Made by a program: the position numbers and the translations under genes
Part shown: positions 54,613-63,882 of the stretch, piece after piece
Numbering within the stretch: position 1 is the first letter of the stretch
Layout of the letters: each line of letters starts with the position of its first letter
The notes under the pieces: generated by a model
Told to the model about the DNA's origin: nothing
What the model saw: only the letters and a program-made list of their open reading frames with translations
Databases searched by the model: none
Assembly (NCBI GenBank): GCA_900457075.1
Contig: UGYN01000002.1
Coordinates: 186,001 to 250,000 of the forward strand
Source of the DNA: Serratia quinivorans
Lineage (GTDB): Bacteria; Pseudomonadota; Gammaproteobacteria; Enterobacterales; Enterobacteriaceae
Reading direction: 5' to 3'
Length of the DNA stretch: 64,000 nucleotides

Positions 54613-56526
54613 TCAACCTCCTAATGCACGGCCCATCTCTGCCATGGAAACCAGCTTCTCTTTCTTGCCGTCCAGCGCATCCGTCAGCAGCTCCAGGTCT
54701 ATCTGGAAACGACTGATGCTCAGACGCAGGGCAGCCAGCCCGTAAACCAGACAGTCCAGCGTCTCGTTACGCCGCTTCTGGTTGTCCCAGCGGTACACGA
54801 TTTTGCCGTTGGTCAGCTTGGGGATGAGCACTTCTGACACAAGCTGCTTTGCTTCCGTCTCGGCAAAAATGTCATCGTCATCGGGGAAATGAAAGGCACC
54901 GGCCACCGAGGTGTCACCCCGAGACTCCAGTTTCAGACGCCCGTAGATCAAATCCTTGGCCGTATCCGTGCCCACGAGGGTAAGAAATACCTTCTGTTTA
55001 TTACGCACGCGCGGCATGTCGGCAATGCTGCCGCCGTACACGTTGGCTCCCTTGATCGGGATAACCCACAGGGCGCCAAGTTTCAGTGAGCGCTGATAGA
55101 CAATGTGCGGATCAATACCGCCGATATCCCACGCCCAGCGGCTGACGCCCATCCGGGTGCCGTCGGAGCGCGTATACTGTTTCCGGATGACATCATCCAC
55201 ACGCTGCAGGGTCTCTTCTGCATCATAGCGTCCGAGTACGATCACCTTGTCTATCAGCCAGCACTCTTCGCCGGCGCCCCATCCCCAGACATAGCACTCA
55301 TAACGCCCGCTGGTCTGGGAGTCGATCCCGCCCGTCAGGTACACCACACGCCCGGGAACCTGCGCCGGGTATTTTTCACGGCGCTGCAGCAGCACATCGT
55401 GATCAAGCTGCTCACCCACCTCTTCCGCCCAGGTATCGCCCAGCGTGGTGTTCCAGAACCCCTTAAGCCCGTGCGGGTCTTTTTTCGCGTTCAGGTAATC
55501 GCGGATGATTTGTTCCCAGGTGGTGAAGGGACTGTAGGCCGTCCAGATGTGGTATGACACGGCGCGCGGCACCGTCACCTCTTCCCCTTCGGCGTCATTC
55601 CAGACCAGTCCGTCCCGGGTCCGGATCCCCGTCAACTCGCACACCCACTCTCCCACAGACTGATCCAGTTCAGGCTGGCGAATGACACAACCGTTGTGCT
55701 CGCAGAGGTAATACACCGTCGCCAGCTTGCCTTCTTCCCACTTCAGACCAAACGCCGTATCGTCGTCACCAAACTTAAGATACTGGTATTCACCACAATG
55801 CGGGCACGGAATGTGAAAGCGCAGCATATGATCGGACTCACTCGCCGCCTTTTCTATCTGGCATTGCCCGCGGATCTTGGGGGTGGAGCCACGGATAGAC
55901 TTTGGCCAGACTGAACCTTCGATACGTTTATCACCAAGCTGCGTCGGCGGCCCTTCCTTTTCGATATCGGGGTCGAACGCCGACAGCTCGTCGTACATCA
56001 CCACGTCGACCGATTTTTCGCGGTAATTTTTGGCGGCTTTCCCGCCCAGGCACCACAGCCCGAGACCGTGCGAAAAGCGCTTCATGCTGAGGGTATTGTC
56101 ACGGTGCTTTTTGCCATACCAGGGGGCCAACTGCTTCAATACCGGAACCTCACGGATGGTCGGCTCCACATGCGATTTCATAAAATTTTCAGCGTCAGCA
56201 TCAGTCGGCTGGAACATCAGGCAGTTGCGGGTCTTGTGCTCAATGAAGTAGGCCATGACCGCCAGCAGCATTTTGGTATATCCAACGCGGGCAGATTTAA
56301 TGAGATTGACGGTGCGAATAGCATCGTTGCCCATGCTGTTCATCACGGCCACCTGAAACGGCAGCGTGACCCATTCCCCGGTATGGTAGCTGGACTCTTT
56401 CGGCAGATAATAGTGTTCGTTCGCCCACTCCACTGCCGTCATGGGTAACGGACGGAGGAGTCCGGACAATCCAATCCGTGCAGCATTGACCATGTTTTTA
56501 ATCTGCGCTGCTGAGATATTCATCAA
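54613..56526 (-). CDS. Terminase large subunit, lambda gpA family
   Basis: A 637-residue packaging motor and nuclease: LIKSARVGYTKMLLAVMAYF (ATPase P-loop variant), VVMYDELSAFDPDIEKEGPP (Walker B) and VYLTGGIDSQTSGRYECYVW (start of the nuclease domain). It cuts at cos and drives DNA into the head. Its start overlaps the small subunit by 29 bp. Confidence 0.95.
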   Translation of the reverse strand: MMNISAAQIKNMVNAARIGLSGLLRPLPMTAVEWANEHYYLPKESSYHTGEWVTLPFQVAVMNSMGNDAIRTVNLIKSARVGYTKMLLAVMAYFIEHKTRNCLMFQPTDADAENFMKSHVEPTIREVPVLKQLAPWYGKKHRDNTLSMKRFSHGLGLWCLGGKAAKNYREKSVDVVMYDELSAFDPDIEKEGPPTQLGDKRIEGSVWPKSIRGSTPKIRGQCQIEKAASESDHMLRFHIPCPHCGEYQYLKFGDDDTAFGLKWEEGKLATVYYLCEHNGCVIRQPELDQSVGEWVCELTGIRTRDGLVWNDAEGEEVTVPRAVSYHIWTAYSPFTTWEQIIRDYLNAKKDPHGLKGFWNTTLGDTWAEEVGEQLDHDVLLQRREKYPAQVPGRVVYLTGGIDSQTSGRYECYVWGWGAGEECWLIDKVIVLGRYDAEETLQRVDDVIRKQYTRSDGTRMGVSRWAWDIGGIDPHIVYQRSLKLGALWVIPIKGANVYGGSIADMPRVRNKQKVFLTLVGTDTAKDLIYGRLKLESRGDTSVAGAFHFPDDDDIFAETEAKQLVSEVLIPKLTNGKIVYRWDNQKRRNETLDCLVYGLAALRLSISRFQIDLELLTDALDGKKEKLVSMAEMGRALGG

Positions 56527-57010
56527 GCATTTCCGGTATTTTTTCGCTGGTTTTAACTGCGGTGTTCATAGCTTTCGCGATCTGGATTTTAAGAAAGTCC
56601 AGCTGTACCTCACTCATATCAGTAAAACGACGCTGCATTGCCAACGGCACTCCGTCCAGAATTGCCGCAATATCGTTAGCCAGTCTGGAAAGCGCGAAGG
56701 AGCAAAAGGCAGTGTCCACGACCATCTGATCATCTTTGAGATTCTTAAGTTCCTGCGCATAAGCCTGCGCTTCAGTCAGTCTGATTTTTGCCTTTTGTAA
56801 CTGGATATCCCGGTTAGCCTCTTTACCATCTACAGTTTCTTCCTGAACACTTTTAACGGCTCTGAGGTAGTTGATGTAATACACTCGCCAAGCATCAAGA
56901 TCATAATCACCCTTACGTTTTGGAACCGGAGCGCCTGGTTGTTTTTGCAGGTTTCTGAGCTGCCGATCCGTCAGATCCAGATGAACAGCCACCTCAGCCT
57001 GCGTAGCCAT
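56498..57010 (-). CDS. Terminase small subunit, Nu1-like
   Basis: A 170-residue protein with an N-terminal winged HTH (TQAEVAVHLDLTDRQLRNLQ) that should bind the R repeats found just upstream (57025-57128), then a long helix for oligomerisation and contact with the large subunit. Confidence 0.88.
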   Translation of the reverse strand: MATQAEVAVHLDLTDRQLRNLQKQPGAPVPKRKGDYDLDAWRVYYINYLRAVKSVQEETVDGKEANRDIQLQKAKIRLTEAQAYAQELKNLKDDQMVVDTAFCSFALSRLANDIAAILDGVPLAMQRRFTDMSEVQLDFLKIQIAKAMNTAVKTSEKIPEMLDEYLSSAD

Positions 57011-57024
57011 GCGTACTCCTTACC

Positions 57025-57128
57025 AACCGGAAATGGCCTTACCTCTAAACAGGAGGGCATTTCCGGTTTATTTTTCTTTCATATTCATAAAAAACAATAA
57101 GTAAGCATCAGCCGGAACCGGAAATGCC
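57025..57128. repeat. Terminase binding repeats (cosB, R-type sites)
   Basis: Three copies of AACCGGAAATG(G)CC: 57025-57038 and 57116-57128 in one orientation and 57056-57068 inverted. They lie between the predicted cos cut and the small terminase gene, the place of lambda R1-R3, and are the likely targets of the Nu1-like protein. Confidence 0.75.
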
Positions 57129-57140
57129 TTCCCGGAAATT

Positions 57141-57176
57141 TTTCATAAATAGCGAGAATGTGCGCGTCGTCCGCCC
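57141..57176 (-). other. Predicted lambda-type cos site (cosN)
   Basis: On the minus strand CGCTATTTATGAAAA is identical to the lambda sequence next to cosN. Exactly as in lambda, 10 nt separate it from a GGGCGG 12-mer, here GGGCGGACGACG (57165-57176; lambda GGGCGGCGACCT). The 12-mer is the predicted cohesive end. Cut position is inferred from this alignment. Confidence 0.75.
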
Positions 57177-57277
57177 GGCAGGCTTTTGGGGGCTGGAAAG
57201 GACCCGTGAATAAAAACGAGAATAAATATCATTTGCCAGACAAGACAGAATGAGAATCGATATCGGTTGACACCAAC

Positions 57278-57300
57278 AAAAAACCCACCGATTGGTGGGC
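57278..57300 (-). terminator. Terminator after the lipoprotein gene
   Basis: GCCCACC-AATC-GGTGGGT with TTTTTTG following on the minus strand, 6 bp past the stop. Confidence 0.8.
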
Positions 57301-57305
57301 TTGAC

Positions 57306-57659
57306 TCAGTGCTTTGAAGTGGCTTCCATTATTTTCTGATCGGTTTTCTCTCTCAACCTTTTGGACTCGGCAATCACTTCATCTACTGTTTTACCGTCCA
57401 CAATCTTTAGATACATGTTCTCCGCTTCTTTTTCCGCTTCGCGCCCTGGTCCGATTTCCATGCCAGTAACAACATGGGCGTACCGCTGAATATCCGCCGC
57501 GGCCTGATTTAACTCCGCTTTCTTCTCATCAGGCAATGAAGCAACAATGTCTTCACCAGAGTACAACAGCGCTCCCCTGCTGGAGCCATCAAATTTTGGT
57601 GACTGATCACAACCTGCAAGTGATAGTACGACAACCATCGGTAATAAATAACGTTTCAT
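57306..57659 (-). CDS. Phage-associated lipoprotein
   Basis: A 117-residue protein with signal MKRYLLPMVVVLSLAGCDQS; lipobox LAGC gives Cys17. The mature part is a helical, charged domain (DEKKAELNQAAADIQRYAHV). It resembles the DUF6694-type lipoproteins found in prophages. It sits at the right end of the phage map next to cos, where lambda has the lipoprotein bor, so a lysogenic-conversion role is possible. Confidence 0.7.
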   Translation of the reverse strand: MKRYLLPMVVVLSLAGCDQSPKFDGSSRGALLYSGEDIVASLPDEKKAELNQAAADIQRYAHVVTGMEIGPGREAEKEAENMYLKIVDGKTVDEVIAESKRLREKTDQKIMEATSKH

Positions 57660-57818
57660 TTCGCCTCCTGCTCATTCAATACTACGCACTGTAACAGTGC
57701 TTTCCATTATCTGTAATGCCAATAGCGTTAGCAATCCGCATCCGGCCGATCCACCGCGCGCCAGGCCCACATGCAAGCTTCCTGCAAAGGACCTGTGAAA
57801 TCAAAATGGCCATCGATA

Positions 57819-58427
57819 TCATTTGACCGGTACACCTGGATGCAGTCGCCAGGCCACCCGGCGTTCGCGCCGCAGCGTGTTATTCCATGGGCGCTCGACC
57901 GACACTCCGTCCTGGTGCTCCACCAAAGACCAGCAGGGGTAAACCACCATACCGCCGTACGCATCACCCACCGCGTAATCAGCAGCCTTGTGTTTCTCCC
58001 AGCGACCGGGCATCGCCTGCAGGCAAGCAGGCGGCACGCTGTAACACACTCCATGGAGCAGGCGCGGCAGCAGGATGTGATCGGCATGATGTTTGTCAGC
58101 ATCGATAAGCTTCTGGGCTATCTGCAGTTGATACTGCGGTGGGCGGCCGGTGCCGAGATAAAAGCTCACCAGCTGTTCAGGGGATCGCTCAAGCCATTCA
58201 GGGACCAGACTGGTGAACCCGGCCACCGGCAGCGCGTCATCTTCAACGACAACGACACGTTTATCCTGCTGTGCTGCCCATTGCATGGCGCGGTGGTGGT
58301 TCCAGTTGCTGCCGTGGTCACCGTCATCCATTAGCAGATGGGCATCAAGCGCATACGCTAGGACTTCGGCCTGTGCGCGGCGTTTATGATGCCCGACTAC
58401 AACAAAGGCTACTTGTGTCGCCACCAT
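57819..58427 (-). CDS. Glycosyltransferase-like protein, GT25-type motif
   Basis: A 202-residue protein starting MVATQVAFVVVGHHKRRAQA with NHHRAMQWAAQQDKRVVVVE then EDDALP, the acidic metal-binding motif in the context seen in family 25-like sugar transferases. It overlaps the preceding glycosyltransferase gene by 19 bp. A coding-looking continuation in another frame (DCIQVYRSNDIDGHFDFTG to a stop at 57728) suggests one base is missing near 57849-57851 and the true gene is 57728-58427. Confidence 0.6.
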   Translation of the reverse strand: MVATQVAFVVVGHHKRRAQAEVLAYALDAHLLMDDGDHGSNWNHHRAMQWAAQQDKRVVVVEDDALPVAGFTSLVPEWLERSPEQLVSFYLGTGRPPQYQLQIAQKLIDADKHHADHILLPRLLHGVCYSVPPACLQAMPGRWEKHKAADYAVGDAYGGMVVYPCWSLVEHQDGVSVERPWNNTLRRERRVAWRLHPGVPVK

Positions 58428-59866
58428 GCCAGCTCCTTTCCTGTTCCATTTGATTTAAAGACGGTATGCACCTGCGGGCCTGTCACAACACGCTCACCGA
58501 ACGTCCTCGCCACGATGCCGAACGCCAGCATGTCTCCGACGGCGCTGGTGGCCTGTTCCATTTTCCAGAACCGATAGCTCTCAATGCGGTAATACAGCCG
58601 CATGATACCGTGAGCGAATGCCATGACATCCTCACGGCTGCCGCCCAACAGCCCGGCATTGAGCATCACATCGTTACGGTGGGTGCTGATAAAGTCCTGA
58701 TAGACCTTTTCAGGATGGTTTCTGGCAGCCCAAATATCAGCATACAGCGTTGGCTCTGACCCCACGTAAACCTTGCCGACCTCCATATTCGCCCACGGCT
58801 CCCGCAGCATTTCAACGTCGGTGCCATCGGTGCACCAAACGTGGGTGTATTCCGGGTAGTCGCGCAGACAGTGATAGATATGCAGCCAGCGCCGGAAATA
58901 GACGTTCATCGCCACATCAGGAACCTGCACCCGCGTGGCGCCGGCAGGCGCCGCTTTCAACTCATCGGCCAGCACCACCGCCTCAGCGCCGCGAATGGAA
59001 GCCGCCCACGCCAGCAGCAATGACGGGTCAGGCTTCAGCCGCTGGCCGCGCTGAGGGTCTTTCTGGCTGGTCAGCAATGTAGTCAGCACCAGATTTTTAC
59101 GTGACCGGTAGTCAGCCCACCCGGTGTATCCAGCATCACGTCGCTGGTTATGAATCACGACGTTGCGCCTCACCTGCTGCACTCTGTCAGGCGGTGAAAC
59201 CGAACGCTCAACGGCCTCGTGCTCGTCCAGGGAGTAAATTAGCCTGTCTGAGCCCCTTACGTCCGCAAACGCCCATGTCGTCAGTCCCGCATTGTGGATA
59301 CGCATCGCCAGGTCGCTGTGCTCGTACATCCCGAGCCCGTAAACCAGGTCAAAGCCCCCCACCGTCTCGATAGCGTCACGCTGGTAGTACAGCATCACGC
59401 CACGCTGCCCGGTGTACGCCACATGGCGCTCATCACGATACAATACGGCCAGATCTTTGAGCTTTCTCGGGCCCGCCAGGTCAAGAAACTGATACGCCAG
59501 GTGAGGCTCGGGTGAATCGATGTAAGGCTGGTGCCAGTCATCGGCAATCGGCCAGGCATCATCGTCCCACAAAAAAAGATGTTCGCAGCCGGCGTTCATC
59601 AGCACCTGCAGGCTGGCATTTTTCGCCGCCACTATCCCCAGAGACTGTTCATGACGAATAACCTGCACACCGGCCGGAACAACCGCTGCCGGTATCGAAC
59701 CGTCATCAACCACCACCAGCAGTGCGCCGGCAGGCAGATGTTTCACATGCTGCTCAAGCGTGTTTTTTAATACCTTTGCGCGGCGATGTGTGGAAACAGC
59801 AATGCCGATTTTGGCTGATGCTCCACGCGCCGGCGCGTACGGGACACCATCAATAGTCACCTGCAT
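58409..59866 (-). CDS. Two-domain glycosyltransferase (GT2 N-terminal)
   Basis: A 485-residue protein. Residues about 20-240 are a GT2 domain (IGIAVSTHRRAKVLKNTLEQ, HLFLWDDDAWPI with the DDD metal site, and GGFDLVYGLGMYEHSDLAMR). The second part (about 270-485) has VWCTDGTDVEML, another DxD-type site. The start at 59866 follows AAGAGGTG. No membrane anchor, so it acts in the cytoplasm. With the neighbouring GT25-like protein it could glycosylate a virion or surface component. Confidence 0.8.
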   Translation of the reverse strand: MQVTIDGVPYAPARGASAKIGIAVSTHRRAKVLKNTLEQHVKHLPAGALLVVVDDGSIPAAVVPAGVQVIRHEQSLGIVAAKNASLQVLMNAGCEHLFLWDDDAWPIADDWHQPYIDSPEPHLAYQFLDLAGPRKLKDLAVLYRDERHVAYTGQRGVMLYYQRDAIETVGGFDLVYGLGMYEHSDLAMRIHNAGLTTWAFADVRGSDRLIYSLDEHEAVERSVSPPDRVQQVRRNVVIHNQRRDAGYTGWADYRSRKNLVLTTLLTSQKDPQRGQRLKPDPSLLLAWAASIRGAEAVVLADELKAAPAGATRVQVPDVAMNVYFRRWLHIYHCLRDYPEYTHVWCTDGTDVEMLREPWANMEVGKVYVGSEPTLYADIWAARNHPEKVYQDFISTHRNDVMLNAGLLGGSREDVMAFAHGIMRLYYRIESYRFWKMEQATSAVGDMLAFGIVARTFGERVVTGPQVHTVFKSNGTGKELAWWRHK

Positions 59867-59966
59867 ACCCAAACACCTCTTGTGCGGGTTGGAAAATGGC
59901 GTTCTGGCAAACCGATATACCGTTACGTGCCACCCGCAACTGAAATTTTATCCGCCAGAAGACAAA

Positions 59967-59990
59967 AGCCCCGGCGGTTAGCCAGGGCTT
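59967..59990 (-). terminator. Terminator after the Ig-like repeat gene
   Basis: On the minus strand AAGCCCTGGC pairs with GCCGGGGCTT (one G-U) around TAACC and TTTGTC follows. Confidence 0.65.
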
Positions 59991-60105
59991 CTTATGGGTG
60001 CCTTCCTTTCTAAACGGCCCGCAGAGAACGAGCTCACATCATCAACTGAGAAAATGGCCCCCCTGCCTCACCACGTCCAGGGGATTAATGCATAAAGACA
60101 TTCAA

Positions 60106-63100
60106 TTATTCCTGATAATACGACACATTGCCCTGCAAAGCCTCCGGGATATTAGCCATTTTACCGGCATCGCCCCCTCCCCAGACGACCACAGTATTGT
60201 CAGATTTCAGTGCACAAAAAGCCGCGTCACAACCATAAACGGCCACAATATCGGTTAACAGCGGCTGTATCTCTGCCGGGATAGATCCTCCTTTCGCACT
60301 GTCTCCCCATGCCACCCCCCCTCCGGAAGCCGTCAGCGCAGCAAAGGCATAATCAGTACTGGCCAGCGCAATCAGGTCAGTCCGGGTGCCTATTTCCGTC
60401 GGCACGGTACTACCGTAACTGCCGTTCCCCCAGGCAACAACACCGCCAGAGGCCGTCAGTGCAGCAAAAGCCTTGCCGTTTCCTGCCATGGCGACCAGGT
60501 CCGTGCGGGTGGCGATGGCCGTCGGAACATTCCCCCCAAAATCACTATTTCCCCAGGCCACCACACCGCCGGCTTTCGTCAGTGCGGCAAAAGCACGTAT
60601 ATTACTGCTTAATTCGACCAGGTCAGTGCGGGTGGCAATCTCGGTAGGTACATTACCACCGTCACTGCCGCTGCCCCATGCCACCACGCCACCGGACGCA
60701 GTCAGTGCGCCAAAGGCAAAATCAGTGCCGGTCAGCGTCACCAGATCGGTACGTGTCGCAATCGCGGACGGAACACTCCCGCCGTTAGTGTTGTTCCCCC
60801 ACGCCACCGCGCCGCCGGCCTGGGTCAGCGCAGCAAACGCACTGCCAGTGCTACTCAGTGCGACCAGATCGGTTCGTGTCGCAATGGCCGTTGGGAGACT
60901 CCCCCCCTCGTCGCCATTTCCCCACGCAACGGCTCCGCCGGAAGCGGTCAGTGCGGCAAAAGCGGCATCCGTGCTTGCCAGCATGGCCAAATCGGTACGT
61001 GTGGCAATCGCGGATGACACACTCCCGCCGTTAGTGGCGTTTCCCCAGGTGACCACACCACCCGCACGGGTCAGAACGGCGTACGCAGACGCGGTGCACT
61101 CCGGTACGCTCAGGTCGGTCCGGGTCGCAATCGCTGACGGTACGGCGCCCCCGCTTGCCGCACTTCCCCATGCCTGGACACCCCCCGTCTCCGTCACGAC
61201 AGCGAACGCATCGCCGGCAGGATCCATCGGAAAACCGGCCACGTTCAGCGGGGTGAGCACAATACCTTGCTGTCCCGTAGCACTGACGACCTGGAGTGGT
61301 TTCTCCGGTTGGGGATCAGCAAAACGCACCGCGGTCACAGAGGCCTCGTCACCCTCATATTGCCAGCGGGCCGTGACCGGCTGTCCGGTGAGCACATCTA
61401 TCGCGACAAGCCAGGACAAGCTGTCCCGGCCGGTCCCATGGCGTCGGCGTCCACCCCGAACAGCCAGAGTGACCGGTCCCTGGAGCGTGACGGGATACGT
61501 TTTTTCTTCACCGCTGTTCAGCGCTGCGGTCACCGTCGCCGTACCGGTATCTCCGGTGTCACTGAGCTGCGTCACGGCCTCGCCACGTTCATCGGTGACC
61601 GATGTCGCTGGCGTCACCGTTCCCCTGTCCGTTGACCAGGACACCGCAGCCCCGGACACGACATTGCCCGTGTCACTGTCAATGACCGTCGCCGTCAGCG
61701 TGGCGATGTCCGTTCCGTCGTTGACGATGCTCTCCTTGTCACTGACCAGCGAATCAATCACAAACGTCGCGCTTTCATCGGTAAAACTGACCACCGCTGT
61801 TTCAGCGCTGTCGTTAATGCTCGCCGTCACCGTGCTCCCCCCTGCCGTGGTACTCGTCAGCGTCGTCGTCGCTTTCCCTGTCGTGTCCGTGACCGCCGGA
61901 CTTTGGATTACCGCACCGTTGTCCGCCTCAAAACGCACGCGTTGTCCGTCCAGCGGATTGCCCCCTCCGTCCGTCACCGTCGCCGTGACTTCATTGCTCT
62001 CCACGCCATCCGCACGGGCATTGTCCTTCGACACGGTCACCGTTTCTATCTCCGCCGACGGGTCATTGCCACCGCCTTCCGTAAAGTTGACCGTCACGCT
62101 ATCCGTGCTCTCATTGATGCTCGCCGTCACCTGACATGCCCCTGCCGTCAGATTGCTCAGCGACACGATGGCCTTGCCATACTCATCCGTCAGCACCGGG
62201 TTGGCCTGAATGACCGCACCGTTATCTGCCTCAAAGTGTACGCTCTGGTTCGCCAGCAACCGGTTATCGCCATCCACCACCTCGGCCGCCACCGTGTTGA
62301 CGGCCACGCCATCCGCCACCGCATTGTTCATCTCAATATAAACCCCGGCTATCACCGCATCCGGGTTGGTGCTGCCCCCTTCAATAAAGGTGACATCGGT
62401 ACTGCGGGCACTCACATTGATGACTGCCGTCACCTTCACGGTACCCTCGCTGGTGCTGGTCAGCGTCGTCGTCGCCTTGCCGCCCGCATCTGTCAGTACC
62501 GGGCTGACTATCTCCGCATCGTTTGTTGCCAGGAACGTCACGCTCTGGTTTGCCAGCAGAACATGATTGCTGTCAGCCACTTCAGCCATGACCCGGTTGG
62601 TCGCCTGCCCGTCAGCGGCGGCCTGGTCATCCAGCGTGCGCAAGGCGATAACCTCGGCTGTCGGGTCATTGCCCGTCGCCTCGGTGAATATCACGTTCAC
62701 CGACGCTTTACTGCTGTTTATCAGCGCGGTCACGATGGAGATGCCCGGCGTCAGGCTGGTCAGCGTCGCCACCGCCTTCCCATACTCGTCCGTGACGACC
62801 AGCTCATCAATCTCCGCCCCGTTGGTGGCCGTAAAATTAACCCCCTGTCCGGCCAGCAACCGGCCATCGCCACTCACCACCTCCGCGACCACCTCATTGG
62901 TGTGGCGTCCATCCGCCACGGCGGTATTTTTAGACACCGTCAACGCACTGATATACGCCGTCGGGTCATTCGAGCCGTCCTCAACAAACTGCACTTCCGT
63001 CTCCAGGCTGGAGTCGTTAATACTGGCGGTGACGGTTACCTTGCCGGGCGTCAGGCTGGTCAGGGTTACCGTGGTTTTCCCCGACGCATCGGTGAGCCCC

Positions 63101-63882
63101 GGGCTGACAATCTCGGCGCCATTATCCGCCGTGAACGTCACGCGCTGGTTCGCCAGCAGTTTTCCGCTTTCCCCCGCCACCTCTGCAGTGACCTTGTTCA
63201 TGGCCGTGCCGTCAGCCACGGCGAAATTGTCGGTGGTCTGCAGCAGGACGAGAAACGCCGTCGGGTCATTGCCGTCGCTTTCATCAAACACCACCGCCAC
63301 GTCGCTGCTGCTGGCGTTTATGGTGGCCGTCACGGTGACCTCCCCCGCGTCGGTGCTGGTCAGCGTCGCGATAGCCCTGCCCAGCTCATCGGTCAGGACC
63401 GGGCTCTGGATGAGGGCCCCATTATCCGCCTCAAACGTCACGCTTTGGTTCACCAGCAGCCCGCCGCTCCCGTTGGTGACTTCAGCTGTCACTTCGTTGG
63501 TTGACGTGCCATCGGCCTGGGCATTGTTCTGGGAGACGTACACATCCTCAATCACCGCATTCGGGTTGTTATCATCGACAGGGGCAAAGGTTGAATCCAC
63601 CGTCATCTGGCTTTTATTGATGCTGGCGGTGACCGTGTAAACCCCCGCCGTCGTACTGGTCAGGGTCGCAACGGCAATTCCCTGCGCGTTACTTTCTGCC
63701 TGGCCTTGAATACTGGCGCCCTCTTCAATTTCAAAGGTCACCGTCTGACCGGCCAGAGGCACCGTATCACCGTCATTCACCTGAGCAACAACGGAATTGG
63801 TCGTCTGGCCGTCAGCGGGGGAGTTATCCTCTGTAATCAGCAATGAGTGAATGGTGGCGTTAGGATTATTAATCGTAGGCAT
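60106..63882 (-). CDS. Giant Ig-like (Big_1) and RCC1-like repeat protein
   Basis: A 1258-residue protein. After MPTINNPNATIHSLLITEDN come eight Ig-like domains of about 100 residues (to about 805), each with an ADG..TN..VAEV strand and a VTLTS-type edge, as in invasin/intimin Big_1 domains. A linker follows and then nine 41-45-residue repeats from about 890 of the form AFAALTASGGVVAWGN and IATRTDLV, an RCC1/propeller-like pattern. No signal peptide or anchor is present, so it is probably a virion surface or released protein. The start follows CAGGAGTG; an earlier start 17 codons upstream lacks support. Confidence 0.85.
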   Translation of the reverse strand: MPTINNPNATIHSLLITEDNSPADGQTTNSVVAQVNDGDTVPLAGQTVTFEIEEGASIQGQAESNAQGIAVATLTSTTAGVYTVTASINKSQMTVDSTFAPVDDNNPNAVIEDVYVSQNNAQADGTSTNEVTAEVTNGSGGLLVNQSVTFEADNGALIQSPVLTDELGRAIATLTSTDAGEVTVTATINASSSDVAVVFDESDGNDPTAFLVLLQTTDNFAVADGTAMNKVTAEVAGESGKLLANQRVTFTADNGAEIVSPGLTDASGKTTVTLTSLTPGKVTVTASINDSSLETEVQFVEDGSNDPTAYISALTVSKNTAVADGRHTNEVVAEVVSGDGRLLAGQGVNFTATNGAEIDELVVTDEYGKAVATLTSLTPGISIVTALINSSKASVNVIFTEATGNDPTAEVIALRTLDDQAAADGQATNRVMAEVADSNHVLLANQSVTFLATNDAEIVSPVLTDAGGKATTTLTSTSEGTVKVTAVINVSARSTDVTFIEGGSTNPDAVIAGVYIEMNNAVADGVAVNTVAAEVVDGDNRLLANQSVHFEADNGAVIQANPVLTDEYGKAIVSLSNLTAGACQVTASINESTDSVTVNFTEGGGNDPSAEIETVTVSKDNARADGVESNEVTATVTDGGGNPLDGQRVRFEADNGAVIQSPAVTDTTGKATTTLTSTTAGGSTVTASINDSAETAVVSFTDESATFVIDSLVSDKESIVNDGTDIATLTATVIDSDTGNVVSGAAVSWSTDRGTVTPATSVTDERGEAVTQLSDTGDTGTATVTAALNSGEEKTYPVTLQGPVTLAVRGGRRRHGTGRDSLSWLVAIDVLTGQPVTARWQYEGDEASVTAVRFADPQPEKPLQVVSATGQQGIVLTPLNVAGFPMDPAGDAFAVVTETGGVQAWGSAASGGAVPSAIATRTDLSVPECTASAYAVLTRAGGVVTWGNATNGGSVSSAIATRTDLAMLASTDAAFAALTASGGAVAWGNGDEGGSLPTAIATRTDLVALSSTGSAFAALTQAGGAVAWGNNTNGGSVPSAIATRTDLVTLTGTDFAFGALTASGGVVAWGSGSDGGNVPTEIATRTDLVELSSNIRAFAALTKAGGVVAWGNSDFGGNVPTAIATRTDLVAMAGNGKAFAALTASGGVVAWGNGSYGSTVPTEIGTRTDLIALASTDYAFAALTASGGGVAWGDSAKGGSIPAEIQPLLTDIVAVYGCDAAFCALKSDNTVVVWGGGDAGKMANIPEALQGNVSYYQE

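Noticed and set aside
60473..63640. Long plus-strand frames (553, 533 and 357 codons) opposite the Ig-like repeat gene
   Set aside because: They are antisense shadows of a repetitive GC-rich gene; Ser/Thr/Val periodicity mirrors the repeats and no ribosome site or family is seen.
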